From NCBI GenBank assembly GCA_000697355.1, contig JNEN01000861.1, forward strand, positions 1 through 64,000: 64,000 nucleotides of DNA. Reading direction: 5' to 3'. This DNA is from Syncephalastrum monosporum B8922 (Eukaryota; Mucoromycota; Mucoromycetes; Mucorales; Syncephalastraceae). The notes under the pieces were generated by a model that was not told the DNA's origin, made no database searches, and saw nothing but the letters and a program-made list of their open reading frames with translations. A program made the translations under genes and the position numbers. Positions 46,671-57,978 of the stretch are shown here, one piece after another. Numbering within the stretch: the stretch's first letter is position 1; each line of letters opens with the position of its first letter.

Positions 46671-49600
46671 AGCAGGAGGAACGTGGATTTATAGCAATAT
46701 TAGATAGCAAATTAGGAGCTGTATGCGGACAGGGAGTAGGTGTAATCGGTTTGCGACGCCTCAATGGCTGTCATGGGTAAGCAAAAGGAGACGGACAATT
46801 GGGTGCACAACGAAGGAAAACGGCAGCTGGTTAAAGAGTGAAAGAGAGAAGAAAAGAAAGAGAAAGAGGGGAGTGCAAAAGAATATCAAAAAGAGCAAAG
46901 GAGAATGGATGAGTGGAACGAGAGGGATGTCCTGAAAATCCTCTTTTTTCATTTCCCGCGCGTACAGTAGCACACGTTCGGTGATGAAAGCACTGCTCGT
47001 ACGACCCTTTCCTCGAGATGGCTCGCGGCCGGCCAACCTATATTTGAATGCATACCACCTGAATAGATGGTACTTGATCAAACAGAAAGTAGCCTTATTC
47101 CCGGTAAACGACACTCCATTTGCCAATATCATTTTCGGTATTTCTTCTCACCATGCTCTTGGGCCTTCTTCTGTATACCCTCTTTACCTTATAAAATTGT
47201 ACTTTTTTGGGCAATTTACCTTTGTACAACTCAAACTCCTGGTGAAACTGAGAGTCACAGCACAAATACCGCGACGATCCACATTCAACCCTTGCTCTAA
47301 AGACGTCTTCTTTCTCCAACGAAACCACCATTACAGTCCTCCTCCAAACGACATTACTACTTTAATCTACAGCTGCAATTCCCAGTGCCGCCAAATGCCA
47401 TACATATCTTGTGATATCTTTTAGTGCTACATACGACGATCGAATCTGCTTGCCACGGTGGTACACCTTTTAATAAAGATCTAAGTCGACGGTAAACCCT
47501 TAGCATCCTAGATGCGAATATTTAATGCGCATGTATCATCTTCGATTCATAATGCAGAGATCGTCAAAGAATAGTCGATACATAAATTAACAAAAAATTT
47601 CGCCACCCAAAAATTAAAAACTATATGCGCTCGCGTTGTTCGACATTTTGTTCACCAGTCAAACAATCGAATAATAGCACATGCGACGACACCTTGCTCA
47701 AATGGGAGCTGCAATGTACATATGAATACGTGGAGACTTTGCTGTCCGATGGGTTCATATAATTCTTGTTTTTTTTTTTTTTTTTTTTTTTTTTTCAGAA
47801 AGAAGAAGAAAACAGACATGTATGTGTGTATGATTGCTGGAGCGCACGCAGGTGCATTCTTTTAAATAGCTGTTTTGCAGGATATCCATTTGTATACAAT
47901 AGACCACCATCATGCTTGTGCCTCTAGTCTGGAGTGCGACGAGGCAGGTAAGCTCCCGCTGCATACTGTAGCGTGAACCTATTTTCATAATGTGCTTAGC
48001 AGGGTCGGTCCTCCTCGAAAGCAAGCAAACGGAGAAAGATTTCACAATGCTACCCAATGTTGAAGACACTAGGCTACGCTTTGCACATTCATAGAGCTCA
48101 GCTTCCTCGTCGAGGCAGTGGTGAAACAAAATAAGAATAACGTGTGATAAGCTAGCCCTATTCGTTTTGTGCCGAGAAATTGACTAAAAAAAGCATCCTG
48201 ACGTGAGCATGTAACAGTGTGGATGTTGCACAATGAATTTGAAACGCACACAGTCAGGCCACGGAACAGTCCCTGTTTCGGGTAGATATGGTCAATCTCA
48301 ACTTCCTACTGCCATCTTGTTATCCTTTCTGTGTATCGATAAAATTGCTACATCTGCATCAGGCTAGCAATAAGCAGCTTGACATAAAGACATGGCACCG
48401 AAAAGAACCTTGTTTTCTATATGTATATATATTTTTGCTTGTCCGGGTGACACATGTAGCACGTGCGCCGCCAAAAGCAAAGGTCGGCTTCGTTGAGTAT
48501 CTGTAACATTCTCCACGCACATTCACAATGGCTCATCTAAATGATAGAGGTACATACAGTATACCTATCTTATATACGCTCTGGCGGTCTACATATATAT
48601 GAACGTCATTGTAATGGTGTTGAATATGATCGTGGGTTTAGTGAATGTAAGGGAAAGAAGTGCAGGCCGGTCGGCATATATAGGTGCATGCCTGCATTTG
48701 CGAAGAAAATCTTTTAAATTAATAAATGAAGACACCGTTCTGGAGCATAAGCAGAAGAAATTTTATAACTGCATGCCTACAAAGCTAAGTGTGTGTGGCG
48801 TGAGAATTTATGGTTCCTTTGTGAGCACAGTTCAATATTCGGAAAATAGCATGACGAAGTACCGGAGAATTCGCGCGTTTCTATTCACCGTAATGTTTAT
48901 GATAGTCATGGTTATGCAAATACGTATGTGCCGTCAACAGATTTGGGTGACGCGAACAGAACGAGGAATAGCATGTAAGACGCTCCAGTAGGGTTTCTGT
49001 CGATAAATTCTAGAGAGATATGGTTAAATAAACATCTATATCCTCTCCATGCCTGATACAATTATACCTGTATATGTCCATTCATTCCATGAGGCCCGCC
49101 CTTTTCTCCAAACTCCCTTGTAATAGTAGCGCTATTGCCGTTGCGGTTAATAACACTGTTCACCACCAATGGCGCCAAATATGACTCTGCTTTGTTGTCC
49201 TGGCGATTGAGCAGCGTTAAGGCCTACTTTACAACTTGGATATGTATCTGTCAAGTTGGGCGAACAACCGCATTATAACGGATATAGAGCGACGACAGCG
49301 GGAAGATGTGAACTTTATTGCACGGATGTCTGCTCTATTCGAATGCATATCAAAGCTGAAACGTGATACGTAGCTACGGATGTAAAGCCGCCCATCCGGT
49401 TTTAAAACTTTAGGCCTGAGCAAAATATGTATATGGTGCTGCTGCCTGAAAATAGCAACATGATATGATATTATAAGGTGTGCTCCCCTTTTTTTTTTTT
49501 CCAACAACCTGTCTTATGCATATATGAGTGCTGAAAAATTCACACGGGTGCCAAATATTTGTGACTAAAATGACCTCACGTTACGGAACTTCTGTCAACA

Positions 49601-50867
49601 AGAAGTCGCGATGTGTTTTCTCGCCATGTTTCCAGTGCTAAATATCATATTCACAAGAAGCGATGCTTCCAGTCACCTTTATTTTAGAAACCATATGCTA
49701 TCTATCATGCTTTGAAAGCGATTATTGCATCCATGTTCATTTTTGTGGCAGTCAACTTTGAGAAAATTAGGCGCGATTTTAAGGAGATGGTACGCGAGTG
49801 TATCTCCCATAGAAGAGCTACATTGATTTACCACCCATATAATTCCGTTACCGCCGTATGTAGGCAAACGATGGCTCGTGAGTATGCTGGCCAACAAAAC
49901 ATCAGGGGTAATTGTGGGGAACTTGAGGACAAACAACAGTAAAGGTTAAACAAACCAACTTTTCTTATTGGTTGTCTGATATCTGCCCACTATTAGCATG
50001 TCCTGATATTTTGGCATGTGAGCACGGACAAATGTAAAGCTTATCTTGTTTAGAGACTGTCTTCATCCTCCCCATCCCTGTATGTTTTCCATTTTATTTG
50101 GTTCTAAGTTGGAAGCAAAGCGATTTACAAAGTAGTCGGATGTCTGGTATGATGCTGTTTGATCCATTTACGAGCTCCAAGTCATCATTACAAGCCATAC
50201 AGTACCTTTAAATACAGTGGAAGCTCTACGTCAGACCTGTCAGCAGCATGTGCGTATGTGGAAAACGCGCCACTCCAGTAATTTGCGGGTGGTCGAAGCA
50301 CTGCTCCTTCCGCCGGCGATCGCTGGTCCGCGTGAATATGCATATACAGTATGCACAAAAGGGCGTGTCTGTATATCTTGAACTGGCCACAGTGAACGTG
50401 TTTCAATCTTGTCCCGCGAACGTGGCGTAACATAAAGTTTATAAAGGAACGACAGAAGGAAAGAAGTCATTGTTTGGCTAAGGGCCCCACAACAACAGAG
50501 TAACAAAAAAATATGAAGGGATCGTTTAGTTTGGCAAATAAGAGAGGGAAATAGATGGATAAATAGCGTGGGGTAAATGACGAAGAAGCCGTTATTATAC
50601 GGCCACAATTGGGAATCATTGAGATTTTACCTGCACGATCTATTTGTTACACACTACCTTGGTGTTCCATCAAGTGTCAAACTAAGCGGAATTGGCTTGC
50701 TGGGCGAAGATAGGTGTTTCAGCTGTCAATTTCCCACCTGTCCCGTTCACCCCACTGGTATATATATAGCAGTCTACTTGTCTCTATTTTGCTGGAAAAA
50801 GGTCATCCTTTTACATTTCGGATCTCAGCTTTATAAGCGTCACATCAATCATTCCCAAAAATCAATC
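46671..50867. other. 4.2-kb region without a convincing gene
   Basis: I see no domain-bearing frame or splice chain here. Contents: a purine-rich block (about 46790-46940), a 27-T run (47769-47795), a shorter T-run near 49488-49500, and isolated frames of 60-147 codons with chance-like composition (46981-47424 and 48599-48991 on the plus strand, 49679-49936 on the minus strand). The left part must hold the RhoGEF promoter. An undetected non-coding RNA or decayed transposon is possible. Confidence 0.55.
47769..47795. repeat. T27 homopolymer run
   Basis: 27 consecutive T on the plus strand, followed by CAG. It lies in the large intergenic region with no adjacent gene, possibly a retroposed poly(A) tail read on the minus strand. 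Confidence 0.9.
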
Positions 50868-51032
50868 ATGCCATACCCCGTAAAACCTGTGAACTTGTCT
50901 GGCGGTCAGTGGTAAGTTTTGCTACTCGAGAATAAAGCTTGAAGAAAAACTAATACATATCCCTTCATTAGCGATCATTGCGGTCAATACGGACACAACC
51001 GAAAGTCGTGTAGCTTGCTGAGATCAAAGTGA
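50868..51032 (+). CDS. 34-residue CCHC zinc-knuckle microprotein
   Basis: Two exons (50868-50911, 50972-51032) join in frame: MPYPVKPVNLSGGQ then CDHCGQYGHNRKSC and a short tail. The second exon gives a perfect C-x2-C-x4-H-x4-C zinc knuckle, and the Cys codon that starts it is itself split by the intron (TG|C). The donor is GTAAGT and the acceptor ATTAG. A TATAAG at 50832-50837 lies 31 bp before the ATG. CCHC knuckles bind single-stranded nucleic acid, for example in retroviral Gag and CNBP proteins. No larger gene around it is visible; it could be a real microprotein, the last exons of an unrecognised gene, or a retroelement remnant. The splice-dependent motif argues against chance. Confidence 0.45.
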
Positions 51033-51627
51033 ACGATCTACACGCACGCGCGATCCACCCAACGCGTCATCCACAAAGCAACAACCAATGTTACTCATAT
51101 CAGCCAATCAACAAATGCATTTACAAGTTCATCCCACCCATACCAGCGCACTTTTGAGCCGCAACGCATACATATACTCTCTTCCTCATGGACCATCAGC
51201 GCCTCTGTCTTGACTGCTGAAACAACTGCTCTCGTCTATTTACCCCAATGTACATATATACATACAACACTCCAGTGCCTTTTTCTTTCTTCTTTCTTTC
51301 TTTCTGTTTCGCTGTTCTTTCTCTAATAATCCTAACCATACGTATGTACATATGTCCTCCTTTTATGTCTCTTAAAAGCCTATCATCGTCTTCTGGATTT
51401 CATTCGTTTTTATACATATCATAGTATGCGTTTCAAGTAGCAAATTTGTACAATACATACACACCTTCTTTATACTTTCAATTATGTTCCTTATGGAAAG
51501 TGGTATCCAAAAAAGAAGAAAAAAAAAGGCAGTGCTGCTTTATTCATTTGTGTGTTTCTGCATTGTGTACGTATGTTCAAAGGTGCGCCGCTGTTTGGCT
51601 GCTCAAGAGGGAAATAAAGGTATACAT
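51033..51627. other. Intergenic, convergent 3' flanks
   Basis: 595 bp, pyrimidine-rich near 51285-51325 (TTTCTTTCTTCTTTCTTTC). No gene is seen. Confidence 0.6.
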
Positions 51628-54600
51628 TCATGACCGACGCTCTACAAAAATCGATTCACTCGGGTTGGCCACCTCATTGTCACCGTCGGGTGAAAAAACT
51701 TGATCCATATCTTCACTCGCGCTGCCAAACGCGAAACCAGCAGCGCCTTGCAAAAGGGGGGATGAGCCTACTGCGGGGGGATCCAGTGTATCATCATCAT
51801 CCTCGAAATGGATCAGCGAGCTATGGTGTAACGGTGTACTCGACATGGGATTGGGCTTTTGCAAGAGATCCTCCGGGCTAGGTCCACTTCCCATACTGAT
51901 GAGATGCGCGTCCTCAAAGGAGATGGTCGAGGGTGATGAGCGCGCAACGCCCATGCCGCTCCCGGGTGACAGCCGCTTAAAGTTGGCGGGGCTGCTGGAG
52001 AGGGGCGTCGGATTGGCAAAGCTGGTCTGCATGGCCTTGGAAAGGTTACCTAAACAAGCACGGTGAGTCTTTGTATTTTTCATGCAGCTGCTGCTTAGAC
52101 GTACTTTCCAACTCAGCGACAGCATCATCCAAATTCGACTCATCGCCTTGGCTCGCCGAGACCGTCTTGTTGACTCGATCCACGCGGCTTGAATAAGGCT
52201 CGGGCATGTCCCGACGGATCACCACCGTGGCTGTGGCCGGTACCTCACCTGACGCGAGTTTGCGACTCAAGACGTTGCTTGTATCCTTGTAGGTCTGGAA
52301 ACTGAACTGAGGCCACGACCAGAGCGGACGCTCGTCTGCCGCATTGTAGGTCATGATCTCTGCGTGCGACAGCCAAGGTCGGCGTTGTTTGTTTTCACCC
52401 GGGGCGGGCGCGAGAGGCACCTTGACTTCCTCCCACTCGGGCGCACGCGCCATCTGCCATTCTGCCACGTCTTCTTGTTTGATGCTCAAATCAAGCTTCT
52501 CCACTGTTCGCGTCTGTTCGCGCTTGCGTACCACGTTTCGGCTAATCCAGCATCGATGCAACGTCAGTACTCCACAGGGGTGGAATGAATAGATGTCTTG
52601 GTGGCCGACGGGACCGTCGCCGAGAAGGGACTTGTTGCTCTCGTCATCGACCGGAGGCGGTGTCTCCTCTTCGTCGAAACCAAACAGCCGGTTGTCGGTA
52701 ATTCTGTCATTGGCAGAGGTCCACTGCTGCTGTTGGGATGATGGATGGGGTCGTGGCGAAAGTGAGGAGGCGGATTCATTACTGCTGATACTGGATCCGA
52801 ATGAAGAGAGCATGGACCCAAGGCTGGACGCCTGCTGTTTGAAGGCAAAGAAGGAACTACCATTGCCTGTGGCGCCTTTGTTAAGCGTAGAGGAGCTGGC
52901 GAGGTACGGGACCTTGGTAGTCGTCAGGAAAGAGGAAGCAATCTTGGCGCGCATGGAGAGACGCGGCTGCGGTTGCAGCAGCGGCGGCTGTGTTCGTCCA
53001 GGAGAGGGGTAGAGGGGTGAGTTGCCACTGACGTCTTCTAGCGGATCTAGCTGCATAGAACGTCTTTGCTTAATGCGAGCCACAGATCCTAGTGATGTTC
53101 CCTATCAGTCACGGTGAGTACATGGAAAGTTCCTGTGACATATACCCAGCGATTGGCTTTTCTTTGCAAACCTTTTCTAATTTACGAGTGCCACGTAGGC
53201 GATAGACAGGGTTATTAACCTTTCCCGTGACATGGCCCAGTATCTCAGGGTTACCACCGTATGGGTTGATGGCGTACACATGGGTAGTACCCCGTGCGGT
53301 GCTCACGGCACACCACATGGAATCGGCTGTGAAGCGACAATCCTCGACTTGCGCATCGGTGTAGCCGCGGGCTAGACTGTAAAGATGGGCTATATTGCCA
53401 AGACTACCGCCGCTGGGGAGGATGCTAAAGATGTGGAAGGTATGGCCTTGCTTGGATGCAGAGAGCAGAAGCGTGCCTGCACTGTTGAATGCCAAGCAGG
53501 AAAGTGGGTGTGAATGAGGTCTAAAATGGGCAACGGTCGAGGAGGAGAGATTTCGCGTGGATGTCTTTGGCAGTTTTGTTATGTCCCGGATGAGGATCTG
53601 CAAAAGGAAGAAAAAGTCAGCATTCTCTACTCTGACTGGCTGTGTTGCTTTACCATCCCCGACGAGGGCGCCTTTCTGTGCGTGCCTGCCGCATTAGGAC
53701 TCGACGGCGTCGTGGAGTGCTCCATCTCGGCTCGCATACCGATAGGAGAGGTGGCATGAGGCGAAACAGAGCCTGTTCTCGAGTGCCGGTTTTGCTGCTG
53801 CTGCTGCGGCGGCGTCGGCGGCGGGTGCTGCGGCTGCTGCGGAGGAGGATACATCTTAGCATCAACTGCTGGGTTGGCAAAGTAATTGGAAAGCGTCTGG
53901 TAACCGTATTCACTGAGAGATTTGACACCACTGACGACTTCTTTGGCAATGTCCTTTGCAGCACCCTTGACGTCCTTTTCGCCTTGCAGCATGCCTAGGC
54001 TCGTGCCACTAATGCCTTTGAAAGGTCCCATGGTTGGATCAGCGTTGAGCACCGGATTACTTGTACCATAGGCCAGGAAGCGGGATCCGAGTGCAAACAC
54101 AGGACCTTGAAGATCGTGGAAGACGTCAGTCAAAGGCGGAAACGCGAGCTCAAGATCGGTGCTGGAGAGGATCTGGATGCTCGAGCGATTGTGGTGGACA
54201 CATCCCTGGAAATAAATTAATCACCTAGTATACTAGTGCTATTCTGCAGTCCTACCAGAACGATGACACTGTTGTTACTCTTGATGCTCGTAATCCTGGT
54301 TTCCTCGTCATCATCGCCAAAGGAGGTGATTTCTTTTACGACGGATTGGGATTTCAGAGAATAGATGCGGAGGGAGGATACGCCACTGGATGTCCGTAAG
54401 GAGCTACCCGACTCTTTCCTGACATGCTCAAGATCAATGGATCCCAAACTATCTGTTTCGGATGCTGTATCCCGAGTTGAGCTATAAATTGAATTAATAT
54501 ACCATCCAAAATATGACTTGGATGTTAATAAAAGAACAAAGACGTACATAACGGCAATTAAAGGCCTTTGATCAGCAAAAGCGTCGAGGTGGTCTTCGTT

Positions 54601-55264
54601 GTCGAGTAAGGGGGGATTTAAAAGGTGCAGAGATGAGACGGCGCTAAACAGGTTCTCATCGCGTATTGAACACAGCTCGTGGATATTGTCCGGATTGGAA
54701 ACGTCCCACACCTGGAAGCCATCCGAGTAGCCGAGAAGAAGACAGTTGCGGCTATCACAAGAGATCAATCACTCGAACGAGCTTGGATTGGATAGACGAG
54801 TTACCTTTTCTTGAATTCACCTGGGGCTGATTCCATAGTCTGGAAGGTGGCAAAGGTGACCTTCTCCGAGTCGTCTTCGGGATCATTCTTGGCCGCGTCT
54901 TCGAGTGTAGTTGCATTGGGAGCGGAGGAAGTGGTAGCTAAAAGGGAAGGCGAGGATTGCTGGTGGTGATGCTGCTGCTGCTGTTGCTGATATGTCAGGT
55001 GAGAGGGGGCGGAAGCCTGCCACTCTGGATAAGCAGACGGAATGCTGGGCTTTCGTTTGGGTAAATTGGACGCAACATACGACGAAAAGCGATGCAGTCC
55101 CGAGGAGATGGATTCAAAAGAGGTCGGATCCCTGACAACAATCACGGCAACAACATTAAGACGATGAGCATATCTATTCTGGTTATCTAAGGAGACAGGT
55201 ATGCGTACCTTAGGAATCTCGGCTCAGCACGTACACCTGGGTAGTTGTGTCCTGGTTGGTCCAT
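51628..55264 (-). CDS. BCAS3-like WD40/beta-propeller protein
   Basis: Eight exons (55264-55209, 55131-54805, 54751-54548, 54481-54256, 54205-53654, 53597-53186, 53088-52105, 52049-51628) give 1060 residues. Propeller blades are visible as NCLLLGYSDGFQVWDVSN, VFALGSRFLAYGTSNP, and a well-conserved stretch HFRPHSHPLSCLAFNSAGTL, FHIFSILP, DCRFTADSMWCAVSTARGTT, HVYAINPYGGNPEI. The BCAS3 domain then begins after SVARIKQRR. Animal BCAS3 binds phosphoinositides and, with PHAF1/C16orf70, joins autophagosome-forming membranes; it also affects cytoskeleton. The tail is Ser/Asp-rich with an FEDDDDTLDPP acidic stretch. Exon 6 to 7 was joined at C|GTAAAT to give RSVARIKQRR. No fungal role can be read from sequence. 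Confidence 0.82.
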
Positions 55265-56398
55265 TTCGTTATCGTATATCGCGCAATGAAGCAAGCAATC
55301 AGTATTTATGTACTGCGGCAAGGGGCGTGTGACAAGGACAAGCGATCAAATGGGGATGCTCAGAAAGTAATTGAATGGTTGCAGATAAGAATGAGTAGAC
55401 AGCAAAGAATAGAGAACTGTGTCGACAAAGAATAAAGATACGAAAAGACGGAGTGATAAGGGTTATATAAAGAAAAATCGATATAGAGTGAGGGATAGAG
55501 CAGTAGGTATATAAAAATAAGGTGTACTTGTATAAGTTAGTTTATACAAGCGACAACAAGTGCAAAAGGGACAGAGGGAAGAGAGTCTGTGGGGTTTTGT
55601 TGAGCGGAACGGCAATTGCGCAGTGGTGTCCAACGCATGAATGCCTTGCTCTACTCTCGCCTTTTCCTCTGCCAAATCTGGCAATACACTTTCTAACCCC
55701 GTCTCTTATTCCTTGCTTGTGTCATTCGTCTATCTGATCGTGTTTTTCTCCATCTATCAGGCAATCCCTCCATTCGTTCGCTCATACTTGAACGTAGGGT
55801 GGCTCGCTCGGTGTAAGTGGAAACGGATACAATCTATGTGAGTCGAAAGTCGATGCTATGACGAAAATATTAGCCATGGTGATCATCGCACGAAGAATAG
55901 ACCAGGCACATTCACGTCAGCCGCACGATCAAGTGACACATGGAGCATGGGGCAATTTATGAACGTACACGCACTCAACATACATGGGATATCACTCACG
56001 CTATTATATCAGACACTTGATTTTTTCCTCATACAGTGCACCATGGTGCTATAATTAAAAAAAAAACTCCAGCAGATCTCGGCAAAACCTACCCCCGGAT
56101 TATCTGCCCCGCATTATGAACGTACCCACGGTGGCAGTAAAATTTAAGAGAGAGAAAGAGAGCGAGAAGAGGAGGCGTGTCCGTGTATAAATTATAGTAT
56201 TACATATACTGCTACTGCTGTAAGTACTCTACTTGTTGGGGGGATGATCTGGGGGGTTTTGATATGTGCCACAGCAGCAGCAGCTGCAGGTTGCTTTTTT
56301 CCTTTGCAGCACGTGTGCCCGATAGGTTCTGATTGTAACTTGGTTTCTTTAAAACCTTTTCCCCGTTGCTAAGAAAAAATTAGACTTCAGGGAACGTA
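55265..56398. other. 1.1-kb divergent intergenic region
   Basis: It lies between start codons of the BCAS3-like and OAC1-like genes. There is an AG-rich run at about 56151-56172 and a GCAGCAGCAGCAGCTGCAGG stretch at about 56270-56290. Small frames at 55522-55841 show no features. No gene is seen. Confidence 0.6.
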
Positions 56399-57563
56399 AT
56401 GGCCACCTCAGAGACTTTGAAAACAGGAACGCTCCCTTCCTCAACGGTTCAACCTGCCATGGCACCGAAGCAGCAACAAAGCAAGCTTAAAGACACTATG
56501 GTCAGCTTTGTCATTGGTGGCATCGCTGCTTGTGGTGCTGTTACCTTCACCAATCCTTGGGAGGTACGCAAAGATGCAAAACCTGGGTTCAACCAGGGAA
56601 TCCACAGTGGGATCCGTTACTAAAGGTGGTATCGCAATGTGCATTGTTGTAGGTGGTCAAGACTCGGCTACAGCTGCAAGGTGAACTTGTACGAGCAGGA
56701 GCATTGTCTGTGGCCGACAAACCTTATCACAACAGTTTTCAAGGTCTCAAAGTCGTCTTCGAGAAGGAAGGCCTGCGTGGCATCCAGCGAGGTCTTGGCG
56801 TAGCGTACATCTATCAGGTGTGCCTGAACGGAAGCCGGATAGGTTTATATGACCCGGTCCGGGACTTTACCATCAAACACTTGCACATCCACTCTAGCCA
56901 CGGCCTGCTTGCCGCAGGTGTCTTTGCCGGTGCGATCTCGGGCATTTCGGGTGCCATGCTCGGCTCGCCCTTGTACCTTATTAAAACCCGTCAGCAGTCG
57001 TATTCCCCGGTCTTCAAGGGCATCGGCTACCAGCACAAGATGGACTCGCCCTTCCGAGAACTCGCCAAGATCTATAGAAACGAGGGCTTCCGGGGCGTCT
57101 ACCGAGGCGTTGAAGCAGCCATGGCCCGCGCTGGCGTCGGCTCGGCTGTGCAGATGCCTACCTACATGATGGGCAAGGAACTCCTTATCTCTCGTTTCGG
57201 CATGCCCGATACCATTGGTACTCACTTTGGTGCTTCCATGTTTGCTGGTCTGCTGGTCTGCTTAGCCATGAACCCCTTTGACGTCATCTCCACTCGCATG
57301 TATAACCAAGGCGTCGATCCTGCCACCGGCCGAGGTCTCCTCTACAACAGCCCCATCGATTGCTTCCTCAAGAGCACTCGCACTGAAGGTATCCGTGGCC
57401 TCTACAAAGGTTTCTTGGCTCACTATCTCCGTATCGGGTAAGTCTACTGGGGCGATTTTTCATGCAAGAGCCTGTATGACTAACAAAGCATATTAGACCG
57501 CATACCATGTTGATGTTTGTCTTCATGGAACAGCTCAAAGGAATCTATGCCAAATACTTGTAA
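56399..57563 (+). CDS. OAC1: Mitochondrial carrier, OAC1-type (oxaloacetate/sulfate)
   Basis: Three exons (56399-56563, 56653-57437, 57497-57563) give 338 residues. Three mitochondrial-carrier repeats are clear, with P-x-[D/E]-x-x-[K/R] signatures FTNPWEVVKTRLQLQG, GSPLYLIKTRQQSY and MNPFDVISTRMYNQG. Matrix-side helices include GLRGIQRGLGVAYIYQ, GFRGVYRGVEAAMARAG and GIRGLYKGFLAHYLRIGP. The pattern matches yeast Oac1 and animal SLC25A34/35, which exchange oxaloacetate, sulfate, malonate or related dicarboxylates across the inner membrane. The second signature has Leu where Asp/Glu is normal (PLYLIK), as in Oac1. The N-terminal ~35 residues are a polar extension. Substrate is inferred from family. 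Confidence 0.9.
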
Positions 57564-57978
57564 TGACTCCCACCAATACATATCTTAGAATTGTACTATC
57601 ATAGACGCGGGTTATTTCAGCTGATGGCTCTATTTCGTTCGCACATCCTCCTCCTCTTGATTCTCTTAGTCATTGTCCCTATATATGTTGATTTTTTCCC
57701 AATAAGAGACCAGATGATCTAACGGTACATTGTAATGTGTGTGGAGTCGACAACACTCTCATAAGGTACATTTCTGTGTAGCGATAATACAAGCAGCAGG
57801 CAATTTCGTCTCACTTTTCATATAGATCATTGCTATGGCGCCCCACACAAATGTCGTCATTTCCTCGGGATTGCAAGCTGCTCGTGACACCTGCCTATTT
57901 TTCCCTCTTGCCTTCCCATTTTTACATTTTTAACTCTAGGCCGCACATTTCTTACTGTTCCAGCCAAACAGAACGGAC
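57564..57978. other. Tandem intergenic region
   Basis: 415 bp between OAC1-like stop and the next start on the same strand. CT-rich just before 57979. It must contain a terminator and a promoter; no motif is decisive. Confidence 0.55.

Noticed and set aside
46981..47424. 147-codon plus-strand frame
   Set aside because: No recognisable domain, AT-driven composition and no clear promoter or splice context.
48599..48991. 130-codon plus-strand frame
   Set aside because: Starts with hydrophobic chance-like sequence and has no family resemblance; kept only as part of the gene desert note.
50577..50915. 112-codon frame containing the zinc-knuckle first exon
   Set aside because: The upstream part lacks features; the TATAAG and ATG at 50868 give a simpler model for the microprotein.
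56575..56600. Inverted repeat CCTGGGTTCAACCAGG, possible tRNA T-loop-like element
   Set aside because: It sits inside an OAC1 intron and no cloverleaf can be formed around it.
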